Notes: generated from the sequence alone by a model not told the origin. Positions 23,054 to 35,228 are shown, counted from the first letter of the stretch. The stretch: 64,000 nt of DNA from Bubalus kerabau (GCF_029407905.1 NC_073635.1:42585501-42649500), one strand, 5' to 3'. Made by a program: numbers and translations.

Positions 23054-23996
23054 ACTGGTTCCAAATAGGAAAAGGAGATTGTCAAGGCTGTATATTGTCA
23101 CCCTGTTTATTTAACTTATGTGCAGAGTACATCATGAGAAACACTGGACTGGAAGAAACACAAGCTGGAATCAAGATTGCCAGGAGAAATATCAATAACC
23201 TCAGGTATGCAGATGATACCACTCTTATGGCAGAAAGTGAAGAGGAACTAAAAAGCCTCTTGATGAAAGTGAAAGTGAAGAGTGAAAAAGTTGGCTTAAA
23301 GCTCAACATTCAGAAAACAAAGATCATGGCATCCGGTCCCACCACTTCATGGGAAATAGATGGGCAAACACTGGAAACAGTGTCAGACTTTATTTTTCTG
23401 GGCTCCAAAATCACTACAGATGGTGACTGCAGCCATGAAATTAAAAGATGCTTACTCCTTGAAAGAAAAGTTATGACCAACCTAGATAGCATATTCAAAA
23501 GCAGAGACATTACTTTGCCAACAAAGGTCCGTCTAGTCAAGGCTATGGTTTTTCCTGTGGTCATGTATGGATGTGAGAGTTGGACTGTGAAGAAGGCTGA
23601 GCGCCAAAGAATTGATGCTTTTGAACTGTGGTGTTGGAGAAGACTCTTGAGAGTCCCTTGGTCTGCAAGGAGATCCAACCAGTCCATTCTGAAGGAGATC
23701 AGCCCTGGGATTTCTTTGGAAGGAATGATGCTAAAGCTGAAACTCCAGTACTTTGGCCACCTCATGCGAAGAGTTGACTCATTGGCAAAGACTCTGATGC
23801 TGGGAGGGATTGGGGGCAAGAGGAGAAGGGGACGACAGAGGATGAGATGGCTGGATGGCATCACTAACCCGATGGACGTGAGTCTGAGTGAACTCTGGGA
23901 GTTGGGGATGGACAGGGAGGCCTGGCGTGCTGCGATTCATGGGGTAGCAAAGAGTTGGATAGGACTGAGAGACTTATCTGATGTGATCTGATCTGA
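23054..23996 (+). mobile_element. BovB 3' half with uncommon TGATC-type tail
   Basis: Begins in RT (ACTGGTTCCAAATAGG) and runs to the 3' end. The tail pentamers are TGATC/TGATG, where other copies here have CTGAA units. It is inserted in an LTR. Its open frame is listed separately. Confidence 0.92.
23095..23991 (+). pseudogene. BovB RT/C-terminal open frame, 298 codons
   Basis: Uninterrupted frame covering RT from the SPCLFNL block (residues 2-8) through the catalytic YADD (residues 38-41) to the C-terminal domain with FELWCWRRLLRVPW and the basic patch GKRRRGRQRMRW, reaching the normal end. It lacks the endonuclease and RT motif A, so it cannot act alone; the first Met is internal, not a true start. 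The open frame suggests relatively recent insertion. RTE proteins act as reverse transcriptases in target-primed integration. Confidence 0.85.
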
Positions 23997-24355
23997 CCCA
24001 TGCTTAGTCATGCTAACTCTGCACCTTTGTAATAGAACATTGCCTATAGCCTGAAATGTGTATAATAGCCACTTCTCAAGGCTCAGCCTCCCCTACTTGA
24101 CCTTTACACGTAAAATAGTTTTCATTCATATAGAGATAAAAAGTTGTAGAATGGAAAATGTTTGTCTTGTTGAAAGGTTTGCAGGAATGTCTTGACCAGA
24201 CCTACACGGGCAACTGCAAAACAAAGGATTATCACATCACCTCTGGGGTCTGACTAATACCAAGAAGTTTGCAACAGCCAGCCACAGCCCCTCCCCTTTT
24301 CATGTAAAAGATGCCTGAATTCTAATCTCCAATAAAATGATTCTTTGGGACACTA

Positions 24356-24515
24356 ACCAGGTTCAATCTCTGGGTCGGGAAGATCTCCTGGAGAAGGAAA
24401 TGGCAACCCACTCCAGTATTCTTGCCTGGAAAACCCCATGAACTGAGGAGCCTGGTGGGCTACAGTCCATGGGGTTGCAAAGAGTCAGACACGACTGAGC
24501 AACTTCACTTCACAT
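24356..24515 (+). mobile_element. 5'-truncated Bov-tA SINE in the LTR
   Basis: Lacks the tRNA-like start and begins in GGTTCAATCTCTGGGTCGGG. Clean 9-bp TSD GGGACACTA (24347-24355 and 24516-24524). Little divergence in the body, so it is young. Confidence 0.93.
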
Positions 24516-24600
24516 GGGACACTAGTCTGTAATTTTCTCAGTATTTTGAAATAAAGTTTTTATTTCTTTTTGAATAAGGTTGCTATTTCTTGTCACAACA

Positions 24601-25366
24601 CCTCATCTCTTCATTTATTGACTTCTCTTATGGGTGATCAGTACTAGCTTGAACTTAGTAGCAGGTGTATACTTGTGGGTTGGTAATAACTACTTGTCCT
24701 GTCTACTACAATTTAGTGTTTATTTGTTTGACTTTTCTGTGTGATTATGTTGTTTTTAAGTGATATTTTATTTTTAATAGAATAACTGATTTATTAAAAC
24801 TCTATAAGAAACATTTTTAAAAATATATATTTGTGCATAACATTCTTATGCTATTAATCTGATTATTTTAGTAGTCTTATCCAGGAATTAATTTAGAGCC
24901 TGATGTTTCTATGTCTGTCTAAAGAAAAAAAAAATATAAGACACACTCAGTTTTCAGTATATGAGTACTGAGATGTGTCTTGTGAAGATTCTGGAGCCAG
25001 ATGTGATCATCTTGACCCAATCAGGGAGCACTTAGTGTCATCTAAATAGAAAAGCACTTTTGAAATTATAATGGTGCCTATCATTCAAATTGGATTTCTA
25101 GCTTGATCTCTGTTTGATTCATGCAAGACTCCTAAAAGGATAAAAGTGGAAGAACAATCATAGGAAAAAATAAAAAGGAAAATAAAGAAATACCATTTCA
25201 CTAAATCTTTTATAAAATATTTTAGTTAGAAAAGAGTAATATATTGAGAAACAGTCATGATTTTTGTTTGTTTGTTTTCCTTTAGACCACTTCACATGAA
25301 AACAGACCTTTAAACAAGCAAATCTTTGAACATTAGCAAACATATTCTAGTTCAATAAACTGAGAA
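24601..25366. other. AT-rich sequence without recognised genes
   Basis: No repeat or gene recognised; a short A run lies near 24924-24934. Confidence 0.5.
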
Positions 25367-25446
25367 TTTTTTTTTAATTTTATTTTTTTTTTAAACTTTA
25401 CATAATTTTATTAGTTTTGCCAAATATCAAAATGAATCCACCACAG
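25367..25446 (-). mobile_element. L1 3' end, about 80 bases
   Basis: T-rich start (reversed poly-A) followed by AAACTTTACATAATTTTATTAG and AATGAATCCACCACA, the reversed ruminant L1 3' end. The normal next L1 bases are missing and a small hairpin follows. Confidence 0.82.
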
Positions 25447-25454
25447 CAAAAAGA

Positions 25455-25476
25455 GTTGCACATCGGTATGTGCAAC
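25455..25476. repeat. Perfect 9-bp hairpin
   Basis: GTTGCACAT, loop CGGT, ATGTGCAAC. It lies at the truncated 5' end of the reversed L1 piece, so it may have formed during that insertion. Confidence 0.75.
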
Positions 25477-26587
25477 CCTTAGACATCACATCTTAATAAA
25501 ATATTCTGTCTTGTTTATAAGTCTTAAAATTAGATTCTGTATTACTCCAAAACTTATGTTAACAAGATATATTTTAAATACTTTCCTGACTCATTTTCCT
25601 CTGTATTTCTTTGACAATATGTTAATCAACTAAGGCTGCTAGTGGAAAGAGCTATTTTAAGAATAATGCTTAAGAGCATCCATGTTAAAATGTATATCAT
25701 TTATCAGTGCCATTTTTCAACACTCAAGTGGTGCACCACATTTTTTATATACTTCATAATCAGAATACATTCAATAAATACAACTGAGAAAGAAGAAGCA
25801 GCATTAGTCTGGAAATGGTAACAAAATTAAAAATCATACCAAGAAAATCTTAATAATTTTTGGTATTCAAATTGGCAAAAAAAAAAAAATTGTGAGAAAA
25901 CACAACGTGATGAACAAAAAATGTTCCTTACATAATATGCCAAGAATAAATGCTACTTGGTTAGCATAATTAAAGCCCTTCATTAGAAGTCCAAGATATA
26001 TTTTTCTTAATCAGAATCTAGAGATTATTACAATAAGATTTGTTCCATAAATAATAGAGATGCTGACAAATAAAAGATACATTTAAATATTTCAATATGC
26101 ATCTTAAAGAAAAATATTCAAGTATTTTAGTATTTTTGTAAGGAAAAAAGAAATATATATATATATGTATTTGATGAACAGAGGAAGAAGTAAAAGTAAA
26201 TGGAAAGGGGACAGATGACTAGAGAAGAAAAATAATGTGTTCCACAAAGTGAAAATAGATGGTATAAAACACTATGCTAAATATATTATTATTATTATTA
26301 CATATTTGAAACTTTCATAAATGCAAGGGGATTCTTAAAGACAATGCGTATAATAAGAAAGGGAGCCAGAAACTGAACCCAAGATTTTTGGTCATTTTCT
26401 AATGAACAGTGTCTGTTCCTACCTCTTTTTAATTTTCTTAGTGCATATTTTATAAAACACTAAATCTCACATTTATCTGAACCTCACATTTCAGAACATG
26501 CAGAACAGAAACAATAAATTATGTGATACAACTTTCTTTACAAGGATTTATCTCATGGGGGAAGGCAATTTCATATTCTCAGATGCT

Positions 26588-26622
26588 GCAGCTGCTGCTG
26601 CTGCTAAGTCGCTTCAGTCGTG
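26588..26622 (-). mobile_element. 35-base Bov-A2-type SINE tail
   Basis: Consists only of the (GCT)n tail and the reversed AAGTCGCTTCAGTCGTG end of a Bov-A2-type SINE. Flanked by the perfect 11-bp TSD TCTCAGATGCT (26577-26587 and 26623-26633), so it is a true, extremely truncated retrotransposition rather than a deletion remnant. Confidence 0.88.
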
Positions 26623-27249
26623 TCTCAGATGCTAAGTATGGATTTTATTTGTAGCTTAGCATGACATGACATAATAACATACCATGTAATTATGGTTTAG
26701 TCATTAATGTTTATTGAATAATAATAAAAACAAGGAGATATGAGAATTATAAGCTATTCATAACTTGTAAGGATTGTATTTCCCTTGTGGCCCCTTCATC
26801 AGTTAAAATGGTTGTATCTTACAACTTTTCCCTTTGCTTTGGGTTATTTGTAGGCACTTCTTTTGCAGTGATTAAAGTGCTAGTTTTCAGTGAATCCATT
26901 AAGAAGAAAGTGACTAATTATGAGCATTAACAGTAAAGATTATGGGAAGAACAATGTGTTTAATTGTGAATGCAGAAAACCACTATGTTAAAGCTGTAAT
27001 CTGAAACAAATGAATATAACATGTAATAGATAACCAAAAATATTCACAGAGAAGAAATGTAGGCTATTATCTCTGAAAACAATAAAGAAATAAGATATGA
27101 AACACTGAAAGAAGAGTTTTCACTCTCCTGTTTAATCTTGAATAGCTGGTAGAGAACAGATACGAACTGAAGAAGCCTGCCTCTCACATCTCAGCTCCTA
27201 ACTCTCCCCTACAAATGGTGCCATCTCCCAATACAGAGTCATTTGTTTT

Positions 27250-27535
27250 CTGCCTGCCCATGATGCCTTTCTTCTCCTTCTTCTCCTATCTGCCTGAAGA
27301 AGGTCTATTAATTCTTTAGTGCAGAATTCAAAATGACATTTTCATAAGCTTTTGCAACACTCTTAATTGATTACCTCCACTGAAATTCATGCATTTAAAT
27401 GCTTCTTATATACTCTACTGCAACTATTTTTCATAAAACTTTTCCTGAGATTAGAAATATTGTATTATAAGCCAGTATATCCCCAGAATTAAGTAAAATA
27501 CTCACACACATTAGCTATTCAGCAAAGATATAACA
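27250..27535 (+). mobile_element. Probable L2 LINE 3' end
   Basis: The order CTTCTCC...TCTGCCTGAAG, then TATCCCCAGAATTAAG and a CACACACATTAGCTATTCA end parallels the L2 3' UTR. Heavily diverged; family call is tentative. Confidence 0.4.
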
Positions 27536-29589
27536 ATTAAAAAATATTTGCCATATTTTATGGCATTTGATGCTCAAATGAAATTCTGATTTAGGTACAA
27601 ATACTATCTAATAATGGATAAAAGCTAAAAAATAAACTATTTTTATTGGCAAAAATAGTTGAAGTCTGCAATGATCTGAATATATAACAAAATATTTCTG
27701 CCTAGAAATGTGTACAGTACAATGAGAACTATAGAAATGAACATAGAAAAATCACACAACAAAACACTTAAAAACCTGGGTAGAGCAGTTGTTTGAAAGT
27801 AAAAATAAACATTTCAAATCATCAAAAAAAATAAAAGATACAAGATTAATTTTTTAGAAAGAAATTGGGCTAACTCACTGAGTCCAAGGAAGGTTTATAT
27901 AAGAACATCTATAGCAACTATGTTGGGAATACAATTCCTGAATAAAGAATAGAAGCAAAGACATACTAGAGGTTATTTAAATAATATAGTGTTAGAATGA
28001 ATTACTGGAAGTAAGGATAATAATTCAGGATCAGATTCATTATGAGTTTTGAAAGTATAGCCTACAGGATATCTCAAAAATGCAGTGGAGAGAGAGAGAA
28101 TTTCTGAGAGAGAAAAGGACATTCATGACTTCAGAGTTTTTGGCAGATAAACTGTAATCAGTCAAAATGGATTTTCCATGAAATCAGATGTGCAAGAATA
28201 TTAAATGAACCATTTTGAAGGAGGTGGAAGGCTGCTGGTGCTACATGATGGGAATAAATGATAGTAGGCTTCACTTGGAATCTCTTACTTATGTTTCTTG
28301 AGGTAGGAAACAAAGATATGGCCTGAGAATAGGATAGAGAAAGAAGTGGTAGAGTTTTGGAGACCTAGGAGAGTGTGAAATTGTTTTCAAGTAGATGAGA
28401 GAAGAGAATAAAGAACTATATTATGGTGACTGGGCAGCACTCGGTGTTCGCTTGAGGTTCACAATTATACAATTAGAGAACAGATAGAGTGGAAAAGTGT
28501 TTTTTGTTTCTTTGTATTCACATTTGACAGCTTTAGTGCAAATAAGAGTAGCCTAAATGTAGATGCAATTAAAATTGCGACTTTGCCAAGCAATTCTCAC
28601 AAAGTGAGAAAGGGCAAGGGATGTAATGGTACTTAAAAGGAAAGTATTATAATCAATGAGCAGAATATATACTGGGTAGGAAAGACAAGAGGTTTTCAAA
28701 GAGGAGAGAGAGAGTGAAAATGTAATAACCAATGAATAAATAAGTATCAACAACAAAAAAATATTGTTGGTTTAGAGACACTAAAGCGTATAATATGGAA
28801 GGATGAGAGGCGGGATCAAAGAAGATGAACGATTTAATATGCAGCAATTTTCAGTCTGTGGATCTATGTTGATTCCTGAAAATGATTATCCTTTACAAGG
28901 GCTTTTCAGCAAAATGTTAATAATGGAATTAATACTAGATTTTTTGTTTGGTCTCTTTTTGTGACTGTATTTGTAGCTACATCTGGGTTTGCACATGTAT
29001 TTGATGAAGGCCAGTCACAAATTAAAAAGGATTGTGCATGTTGATCCCCATTCCTGAGATTTCATGTCAGATTTCTACAACATTAAGGCAATGAATCAGC
29101 TATCTAAAAAGGTAAGATTTGCTGAGGCAACAAAATAAAATCATCTTATTTAAAAGTTAAAATTTAATCATGTATAGGCCTAAAACAGAAAAGCAAATTT
29201 TCCTAATCTTTATTCATTTGTAATAAAGAATATACTATCATATGGAGGGCAGCACTTCTTTTAAGTTAAAGGTCACAGTTTACTCAATAGACAAGGAAAT
29301 TTCTTCTTCCTCAAAAGTCATTTTTTGAGCTTAGAGACCATGAAGAACTATAATTCATGTTGCTGCAGTACAATGGCTTGTGATATATCTGAATTTCAAC
29401 AATATGTTTTAGAACTAATCCAGAAAAGTAAGTTACAAACTTTGAAGTTAGATTGAAATAAGTTGTTATTTGGAAAAAAGAAATTAAAGCCAAGGGGGAA
29501 AAAGTCACCTCTATATCTTGAGTAAATACTACATTACAGTCTAATTATCCTTCACTTAATCTAATATACTGCTCCTCAGACATGATAGG
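27536..29589. other. AT-rich sequence without recognised genes
   Basis: No repeat family or coding pattern I can name. There are purine-rich tracts (GAGAGAGAGA near 28090) and small minus-strand open frames near 28553-28847 with no recognisable domain. Confidence 0.5.
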
Positions 29590-29940
29590 AAAGTTGTTGT
29601 TGTTCAGTTGCTAAGTTATGTTCCACTCTTTGTGACCCCATAGACTGCAGCACATCAAACTTCCCTGTCCTATACTATCATCCAGAGTTTGTTCAGATTC
29701 ATGTCCATTGAGTTGGAGGTGATGCTATCTAACCATTTTATCCTCTGATGCCCCCTTCTCCTTTTAACTTCAATCTATTCCAGCATTAGGGTCTTTTACA
29801 ACCAGTCAGCTCTTCGCATCAGGCAGCCAAAGTATCAGGCTTTCAGCTTCAACATCAGTCCTTCCAATTAATATTCAGGGTTGATTTCCTTCAGGTTGAT
29901 TGGTTTCATCTCCTTGCAGTCCAAAAGATTCTCAAGAGTC
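29590..29940 (-). mobile_element. Old BovB 3' end fragment
   Basis: Reversed BovB end: GTTGTTCAGTTGCTAAG... through CTTGCAGTCCAAAAGATTCT. More diverged than most copies here; no TSD seen. It stops at CTCAAGAGTC. Confidence 0.87.
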
Positions 29941-30570
29941 ATATAGAAGACATGTTTTTAAATTAATTTTGTCTCTGAATTATGAATTTTCAAGGTAATA
30001 TTAATCAGCTTAATTTTTGTTAATGAAAGAGTACTTTTTTTCATTTTGCTAAATCTGAAAAACCCAAAGAGATATTTTTTGTTTGTATAACTTCTAAACC
30101 ATCAGGAGTATGGTGGAATGGTGAGTTAGAAGGGGAAAGTCAAATCCAATATAAATTTTATAATATTTCCTTCTGTTAGCATATAAAGTGACCTTTCTCT
30201 AAATAACAAAACAAACCTTTATATTGGCTTATAGACTAAAGAAATAGCTTTCATCGCATTAGTAAGAGTCCAAATGTAGGCTTAAATAATAGCTGATGGC
30301 TTTAGTATCTATCAGTATCTTCCCATCTATTCACTCATCATCCTTAACCCCGACCCCATCTTCAGATTTATAGAAGCAGACTGTAGCAGTTGCAGGCACC
30401 ATCTCCAGACATTACAATACTTAGAGGAGGAAGTGAAACGGCCTCTGTCTTAGAATGTTCACTTTTAGAAATGCTGAAACTTTCCCCAAAATCTTTCCAG
30501 AAGTCCTCTTATATCTGATAACATATTCCTGAGCAATTAATAGGCAAGATTATTTAGAATATTCTCAGAC

Positions 30571-30801
30571 CAGTGCCAGTGGTGTGATTTGGGGGTCATG
30601 GTGGTGATGATTTTGCCCTTGAGGAGATACTTGACAATATCTGAGACAGTTTTTGGTTGGAATAATTAGAGCAGGGCTACTGATATTTAGTGGGTAGAGG
30701 TCAGGAAGAGTGATAAACAACCTACTACATGCAGGACACACTTCCATAGCAGAGAATTATCTAGCCCAAAATATAAATTGTGCTGAAGCTGAGAAACCCT
30801 G
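30571..30801 (+). mobile_element. MER5A-like hAT-Charlie DNA transposon
   Basis: Starts CAGTG and ends GAGAAACCCTG with internal blocks GATTTTGCCC, TAGTGGGTAGAGGTCAGG and GAATTATCTAGCCCAAAAT typical of the non-autonomous MER5A. An imperfect 8-bp TSD flanks it: TCTCAGAC (30563-30570) and TCTTAGAG (30802-30809). Size near 230 bases is longer than the usual 190 because of short insertions. No coding capacity. Confidence 0.8.
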
Positions 30802-31032
30802 TCTTAGAGTAATCATGTCCATATTCAAGCTAGGGCAGATATTAACATCTAGTGAGGCACATGGATCAGTGAAGAAAGAAACAATACATAAAGAAAATTG
30901 CAGTTCTCTAAGGAACAAAGCCACGTAATGAAACTAGACATGCAACAACACCCTTAACTTCACCTCCTAGTAACAAGTACAGTTTAACAGCCTTATATTT
31001 ACCTTCCAGTAGAGATAAGGCTTTCTACCTTC

Positions 31033-31298
31033 AGCTGCTACTGTTGCTAAGTCACCTCAGTCATGTCTGACTCTGTGCAACCCCATAGATGGCAGCTTAC
31101 CAGGCTCCCCTGTCCCTGGGATTCCCCAGGCAAGAACACTGGAGTGGGTTGCCATTTCCTTCTCCAATGCATGAAAGTGAAAAGTGAAAGTGAAGTTGTT
31201 CAGTCGTGTCCGACTCTTAGCGACCCCATGGACTGCAGCCTACCAGGCTCCTCCACCCATGGGATTTTCCAGGCAAGAGTACTGGAGGGTTGCCTGAT
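31033..31298 (-). mobile_element. Bov-A2 SINE
   Basis: Two reversed Bov-A units (31033-31165 and about 31205-31298) joined by the ATGCATGAAAGTGAAAAGTG linker characteristic of Bov-A2. The right end is cut short after GTACTGGAGG. Confidence 0.92.
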
Positions 31299-33723
31299 TA
31301 AAAATACCATGGTGGCTGACCTCCTGATATTTCAGTTATGGCTGACTGATTCCTTGATGATAAAAATAGTATTCAAATATTTGAATACTAGAATACTAAA
31401 AGACAATGAAAATGCATTGTTTTCTGCATAATGCTAATAAAGTATTGTCAATTGGATTAGAAAATAACATTGCTTATTTTCTTTTTGACTTTATAACAGT
31501 GATATATTAATATAGAACACTGTGTGTTAATGGGGATGCATGTATGAATGCAAAAGAAAATGATTCTTCTCTACAAAGAGCCTGGGAGGTGAACTTCCAG
31601 AGGAGTTGGACAGTCCTTATTGTTAAGCCTCCTAAAAGTCTTCATAGATTTTCTATGCTTTTTCTATAATATATATATTATATATATAGTAATAATTGTT
31701 TCAAGACAAAGGCAAAGGTGATTTGAAACATTCTGTACTGATTTCCTTTTAAATGGCTTAGAAATATATCTAAACTTTAATGTATATAATATTAAGAAAA
31801 CATACTCCATTAATATACTTATATATAATGATATTTATCATATAAAGTCAAAGTACACTTTCTAGAATTGAGATTATTTTTAATTCTAGCTTTATTCTAT
31901 CTTTTATTAGAGATTAAATGATGCTTTAGAATTGCAAAACCAGAAGGAGAAAAAGTTTAAATAATACTCAAGAGAAAACTATATCTCAATAAGAGTAGGT
32001 AATTTCTTTCTAGATCCCACAGCTAGACTAATTGAGACAAAACTATAATCTCAGAACTGCTATCTCATAACCTGCTGCACAAATTACTAGGTATCTCTTT
32101 GGAATACAAGGTAGGCTGCAGGAAAATAAGAGCTGGAGAAAAAGAAATTTGCACAAGATTTTACATTTGAGATTTCTTGAAGATGAATATGCATAAAGGA
32201 ATACTTGTAGTCCTTAATGATGCTAGTGGTAGTAGGTTTTGCAAAACTAATGAAATGACAATAAATTATATGTAATATTTTCTACCAGCAAATTTAGCAA
32301 TCATACCTCCCCAGATTACTGTTAAGATTTGAAATTATTATTTTTACATGACAGGTAAATAACCAGTTTCCTTTAATTAGAATAGATTAAGAGAAGTGAA
32401 ATGCTTTTGAAAATAGCAGTGGAATGGAATGGTATCTTTCATCAAGAACAGAATCATGTTAATGTCTTATGCTGTCTAGTTACCATGAAAAATAGGTTGT
32501 GGTACATGCACACTTTAATTATTAACACTGAAATCTGCTGAAATTGAAGTATTGCTCTTAGTAAGAGCTATTACTGCTGAAATGACCCATTTAATAGTGA
32601 CCCATGGTATCAAAGTATGGATTTAAATTGGTAATTAATGAGTCTATTTCTGAAAATGTTAACACAGGAGTCCAATAAAAATGCTAACTAGATCTCAAAT
32701 ACCACAGACAGTATATTGACATATTAATATGTATTACTTATGTTAAATGCTTTGTAGATTTAGATATGAAACAAAATGATAAGGAAAAATATTTCTTTAG
32801 TGTCCAAGGAGTCATTAGCAAACTTAGTAGATTAGTTTACTTTTTTTGTTGTTTTTAGACCTAATATATTTTGCATAAGCATCTTCTTTTATCATATTCT
32901 ACAGAAGCCCAATAAATGAAAGTGAAAAATAATTTAAATTTGACACTATGATCCGAAGGAGGAATTTTGGAAAATGGACAGTAAATGTTACTCAGTTTAC
33001 TGGTTACTTGTTCCAAGCCCCATGTAATAACTAGCTGTCCCAACTCATTCTTTCTATATATATCTTTCCAAAAGAAGAATATAAAACTCCATAGATTGCC
33101 ACATAGTCAATTATACTGTAATTTAACAGTTAAGTATGTTTTAATAAACATAAAAAACAAGCAAAACAAATAAACTTAACATACCTATTGTAGCATGATC
33201 ATTTCCAAAGTCACCAATTTGTGGTTGGAATACATTAATTGATATTTGTTCAGATTTTTGTACTTAACCATCTTAAACAAATATTAAAATTAAATTATGT
33301 CCTCTAAATATATAGACTGACAGTTCCCTAGATATGTTAGAATAAGTTAAGAAAAAGAACATAATATTTATAATTTTCTAAAGATAGTTTTAAAGCTACA
33401 ACTTCCACCTCAGAATAAATGTATACTATACTATAATAATGATGGTGAATATAAAATATGCTAAATTATTATCATTTATCACCACCTAGGTCTTTAAATT
33501 TAAATAAGAATAGTAGAAATTTTAGGGAAGTATCAGTAAATTTATCTCAATATGATTATTAGTGTCTAATTTTAAATATATAATAGAAATATATGGTAGA
33601 AGGCACTTCAAAATATTTTGAAAACAAGTACACATACTTAGATGTGCACATTAATTTTTTTAACCAGACATTTTTTAAATGACTAATTATGCCATTCCTT
33701 TCATTTAATGCTGTGTCTTGCTG
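31299..33723. other. AT-rich sequence without recognised genes
   Basis: About 2.4 kb with (TA)n near 31666-31690. No gene and no confidently named repeat. Confidence 0.5.
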
Positions 33724-33741
33724 ATCCTGTTTGTGACGCCA
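33724..33741 (-). promoter_or_regulatory. Retroviral primer-binding site
   Basis: On the minus strand TGGCGTCACAAACAGGAT lies exactly two bases after the LTR end. TGG at this spacing is the expected complement of a tRNA CCA end. The matching tRNA was not determined; the TGGCG...CAGGAT ends resemble some serine tRNAs. Confidence 0.55.
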
Positions 33742-33743
33742 AT

Positions 33744-34200
33744 TGTCCTAATGTATCTCACTGTGCACACTGTTCGCTGAACACATGATAAGCAAGGCGT
33801 GAAGCAAGAGCCTGAAAGAAAATGCGAGGAGCCATAGGAACTGTAGACCATTTTATTCTCTCCTGACTGGTGCAGCAGCTCTAGCGCCAGACATAACGTA
33901 ACACAACATAAACGCACACAACCCCTCAGGGCTTTTCCAGGTGAAGCTTATATATATACTTACAGAACAAAAGTAGCCTGTGACCGAATGAGTACCTCGT
34001 AATGTGCATGCACAGTGCTATAAGTGATCTCAGTTGTTACATAACCAGGCGAAGTAATTGTTTACAGAACACAGGATGGGCCCTGAGGGGTGGGGCGTGA
34101 CGGTGAGAGTGAGGAGCGAGAGAACCTGACTGATACCATCTTATTAATTTCCCTACTCGCTGCAATGGCTGGCCTCTCAGTTTAGTGTGTGGTTCTTTCA
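33744..34200 (-). repeat. LTR (reverse orientation) with attached primer-binding site
   Basis: 457 bases; on the minus strand it opens TGAAAGAACC and closes GGACA. Minus-strand TATATATATAAGCTT (33944-33958) and AATAAAA (at about 33851-33857) give promoter and polyadenylation signals. It is rich in CpG compared with the surroundings. Beyond the primer-binding site retroviral sequence stops within about 30 bases, so only this LTR edge of a provirus remains. Confidence 0.68.
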
Positions 34201-34564
34201 GGGACCGCGTGCCTGAATCTGTGGTTTACTGTACCAATGGCATTCTGTAATTCAGTCCTGGCACTGGAATTATACTTTCTCTCGTACTTAGATTTTTAGA
34301 TACATTTACCGCAGTCCACTTCTTAAGATGGTCAAATCACAGTGGCATCACATAATGCATATTTTTGTGATACTTTCCCTTCCCTTTGTCATATGGTTTA
34401 TGTGGCCCAGTCCAATAAACTACTTTTTATTATTTTTAAAGGAGATAAAAATATCTTCATTATAAGCATGAGCTTTTATCTAGATATATAATGATTCAAT
34501 CTCTGTCACTGTTGTCTTTAGAAACAAAGAGTAGGAATATTTAAAATAATATGCTGACAATTTT

Positions 34565-34680
34565 ATCCACTCCAGTGTTCTTGCCTGGAGAATCCCAGGG
34601 ACGGGTGAGTCTGGTGGGCTGCTGTCTATGGGGTCACACAGAGTCGGACCCAACCGAAGTGACTTAGCAGCAGTAGCAGC
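34565..34680 (+). mobile_element. 5'-truncated Bov-A2 SINE
   Basis: Second Bov-A unit with the (AGC)n tail. Near-perfect TSD GCTGACA(A/G)TTTT around it (from 34553 and from 34682). Confidence 0.87.
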
Positions 34681-34836
34681 AGCTGACAGTTTTTCTTTTT
34701 GAAAAATTATGAACTTAATGGTCAGTAAGATGAGAGCTGAAATTCAGAATATCCCAAATTCACTTACTCTGAATGTAAGTTGCTCTTGATAGATTGGGTA
34801 GAAAACGTTTGTCTTATTCACTAAGAACTCACATCT

Positions 34837-34891
34837 GTGTGTGTGTGTGTGTGTGTGTGCGTGCGTGCGCGCTTGTGTGTATGTGTGTGTC
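34837..34891 (+). repeat. (TG)n microsatellite
   Basis: TG run with internal CG, CGTG and TATG variants; 55 bases. Confidence 0.95.
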
Positions 34892-34945
34892 TGGCATACT
34901 AACAACAAAACAGTTCAATACGATTGTGATTCAGCCCTATACTGT

Positions 34946-35228
34946 TCTGCTGCTGCTGCTTCTGCTAAGTCCCTTTAGTCGTGTCCGACTCTATGCGACC
35001 CCATAGACGGCAGCCCAACAGGCTCCACTGTCCTGGGATTCTCTAAGCAAGAATACTGAAGTGGGTTGCCATTTCCTTCTCCAATGCATGAAAGTGAAAA
35101 GTGAAAATGAAGTCCTCAGTCGTGTTTGACTCTTAGCAACCTCATGGACTGCTGCAGCCTACCAGGCTCCTCCGTCCATGGCATTTTCCAGGCTAGAGTA
35201 CTGGAGTGGGGTGCCATTGCCTTCTCCA
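34946..35228 (-). mobile_element. Bov-A2 SINE
   Basis: Complete dimer in reverse, with GCTGCTGCTGCT tail complement and the central GAAAGTGAAAAGTG linker. TSD CTATACTGT (34937-34945 and 35229-35237). Confidence 0.95.

Larger units (their letters stand above)
22985..24600 (+). repeat. Class I-type LTR carrying two later insertions
   Basis: LTR pieces: 22985-23053 (with CTGACTCCATGTTGG), 23997-24355 and 24516-24600. AATAAA signals are near 24331 and 24550, and it closes in TCACAACA. It received a BovB (23054-23996) and a Bov-tA (24356-24515). Without them it is about 500 bases. I could not find a TSD for the LTR itself, so its outer ends are approximate. Confidence 0.62.
25447..27249. other. 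AT-rich sequence with one micro-insertion
   Basis: No gene recognised. Holds a (TA)n tract at about 26152-26166, an ATT run at about 26284-26299 and the 35-base SINE tail at 26588-26622. Confidence 0.5.

Noticed and set aside
23310..23864. 184-codon minus-strand frame
   Set aside because: It is the antisense shadow of the BovB frame at 23095-23991; the same shadow recurs at other BovB copies.
34794..35006. Cys/Val-rich 70-codon frame
   Set aside because: It is the (TG)n microsatellite plus a reversed SINE.
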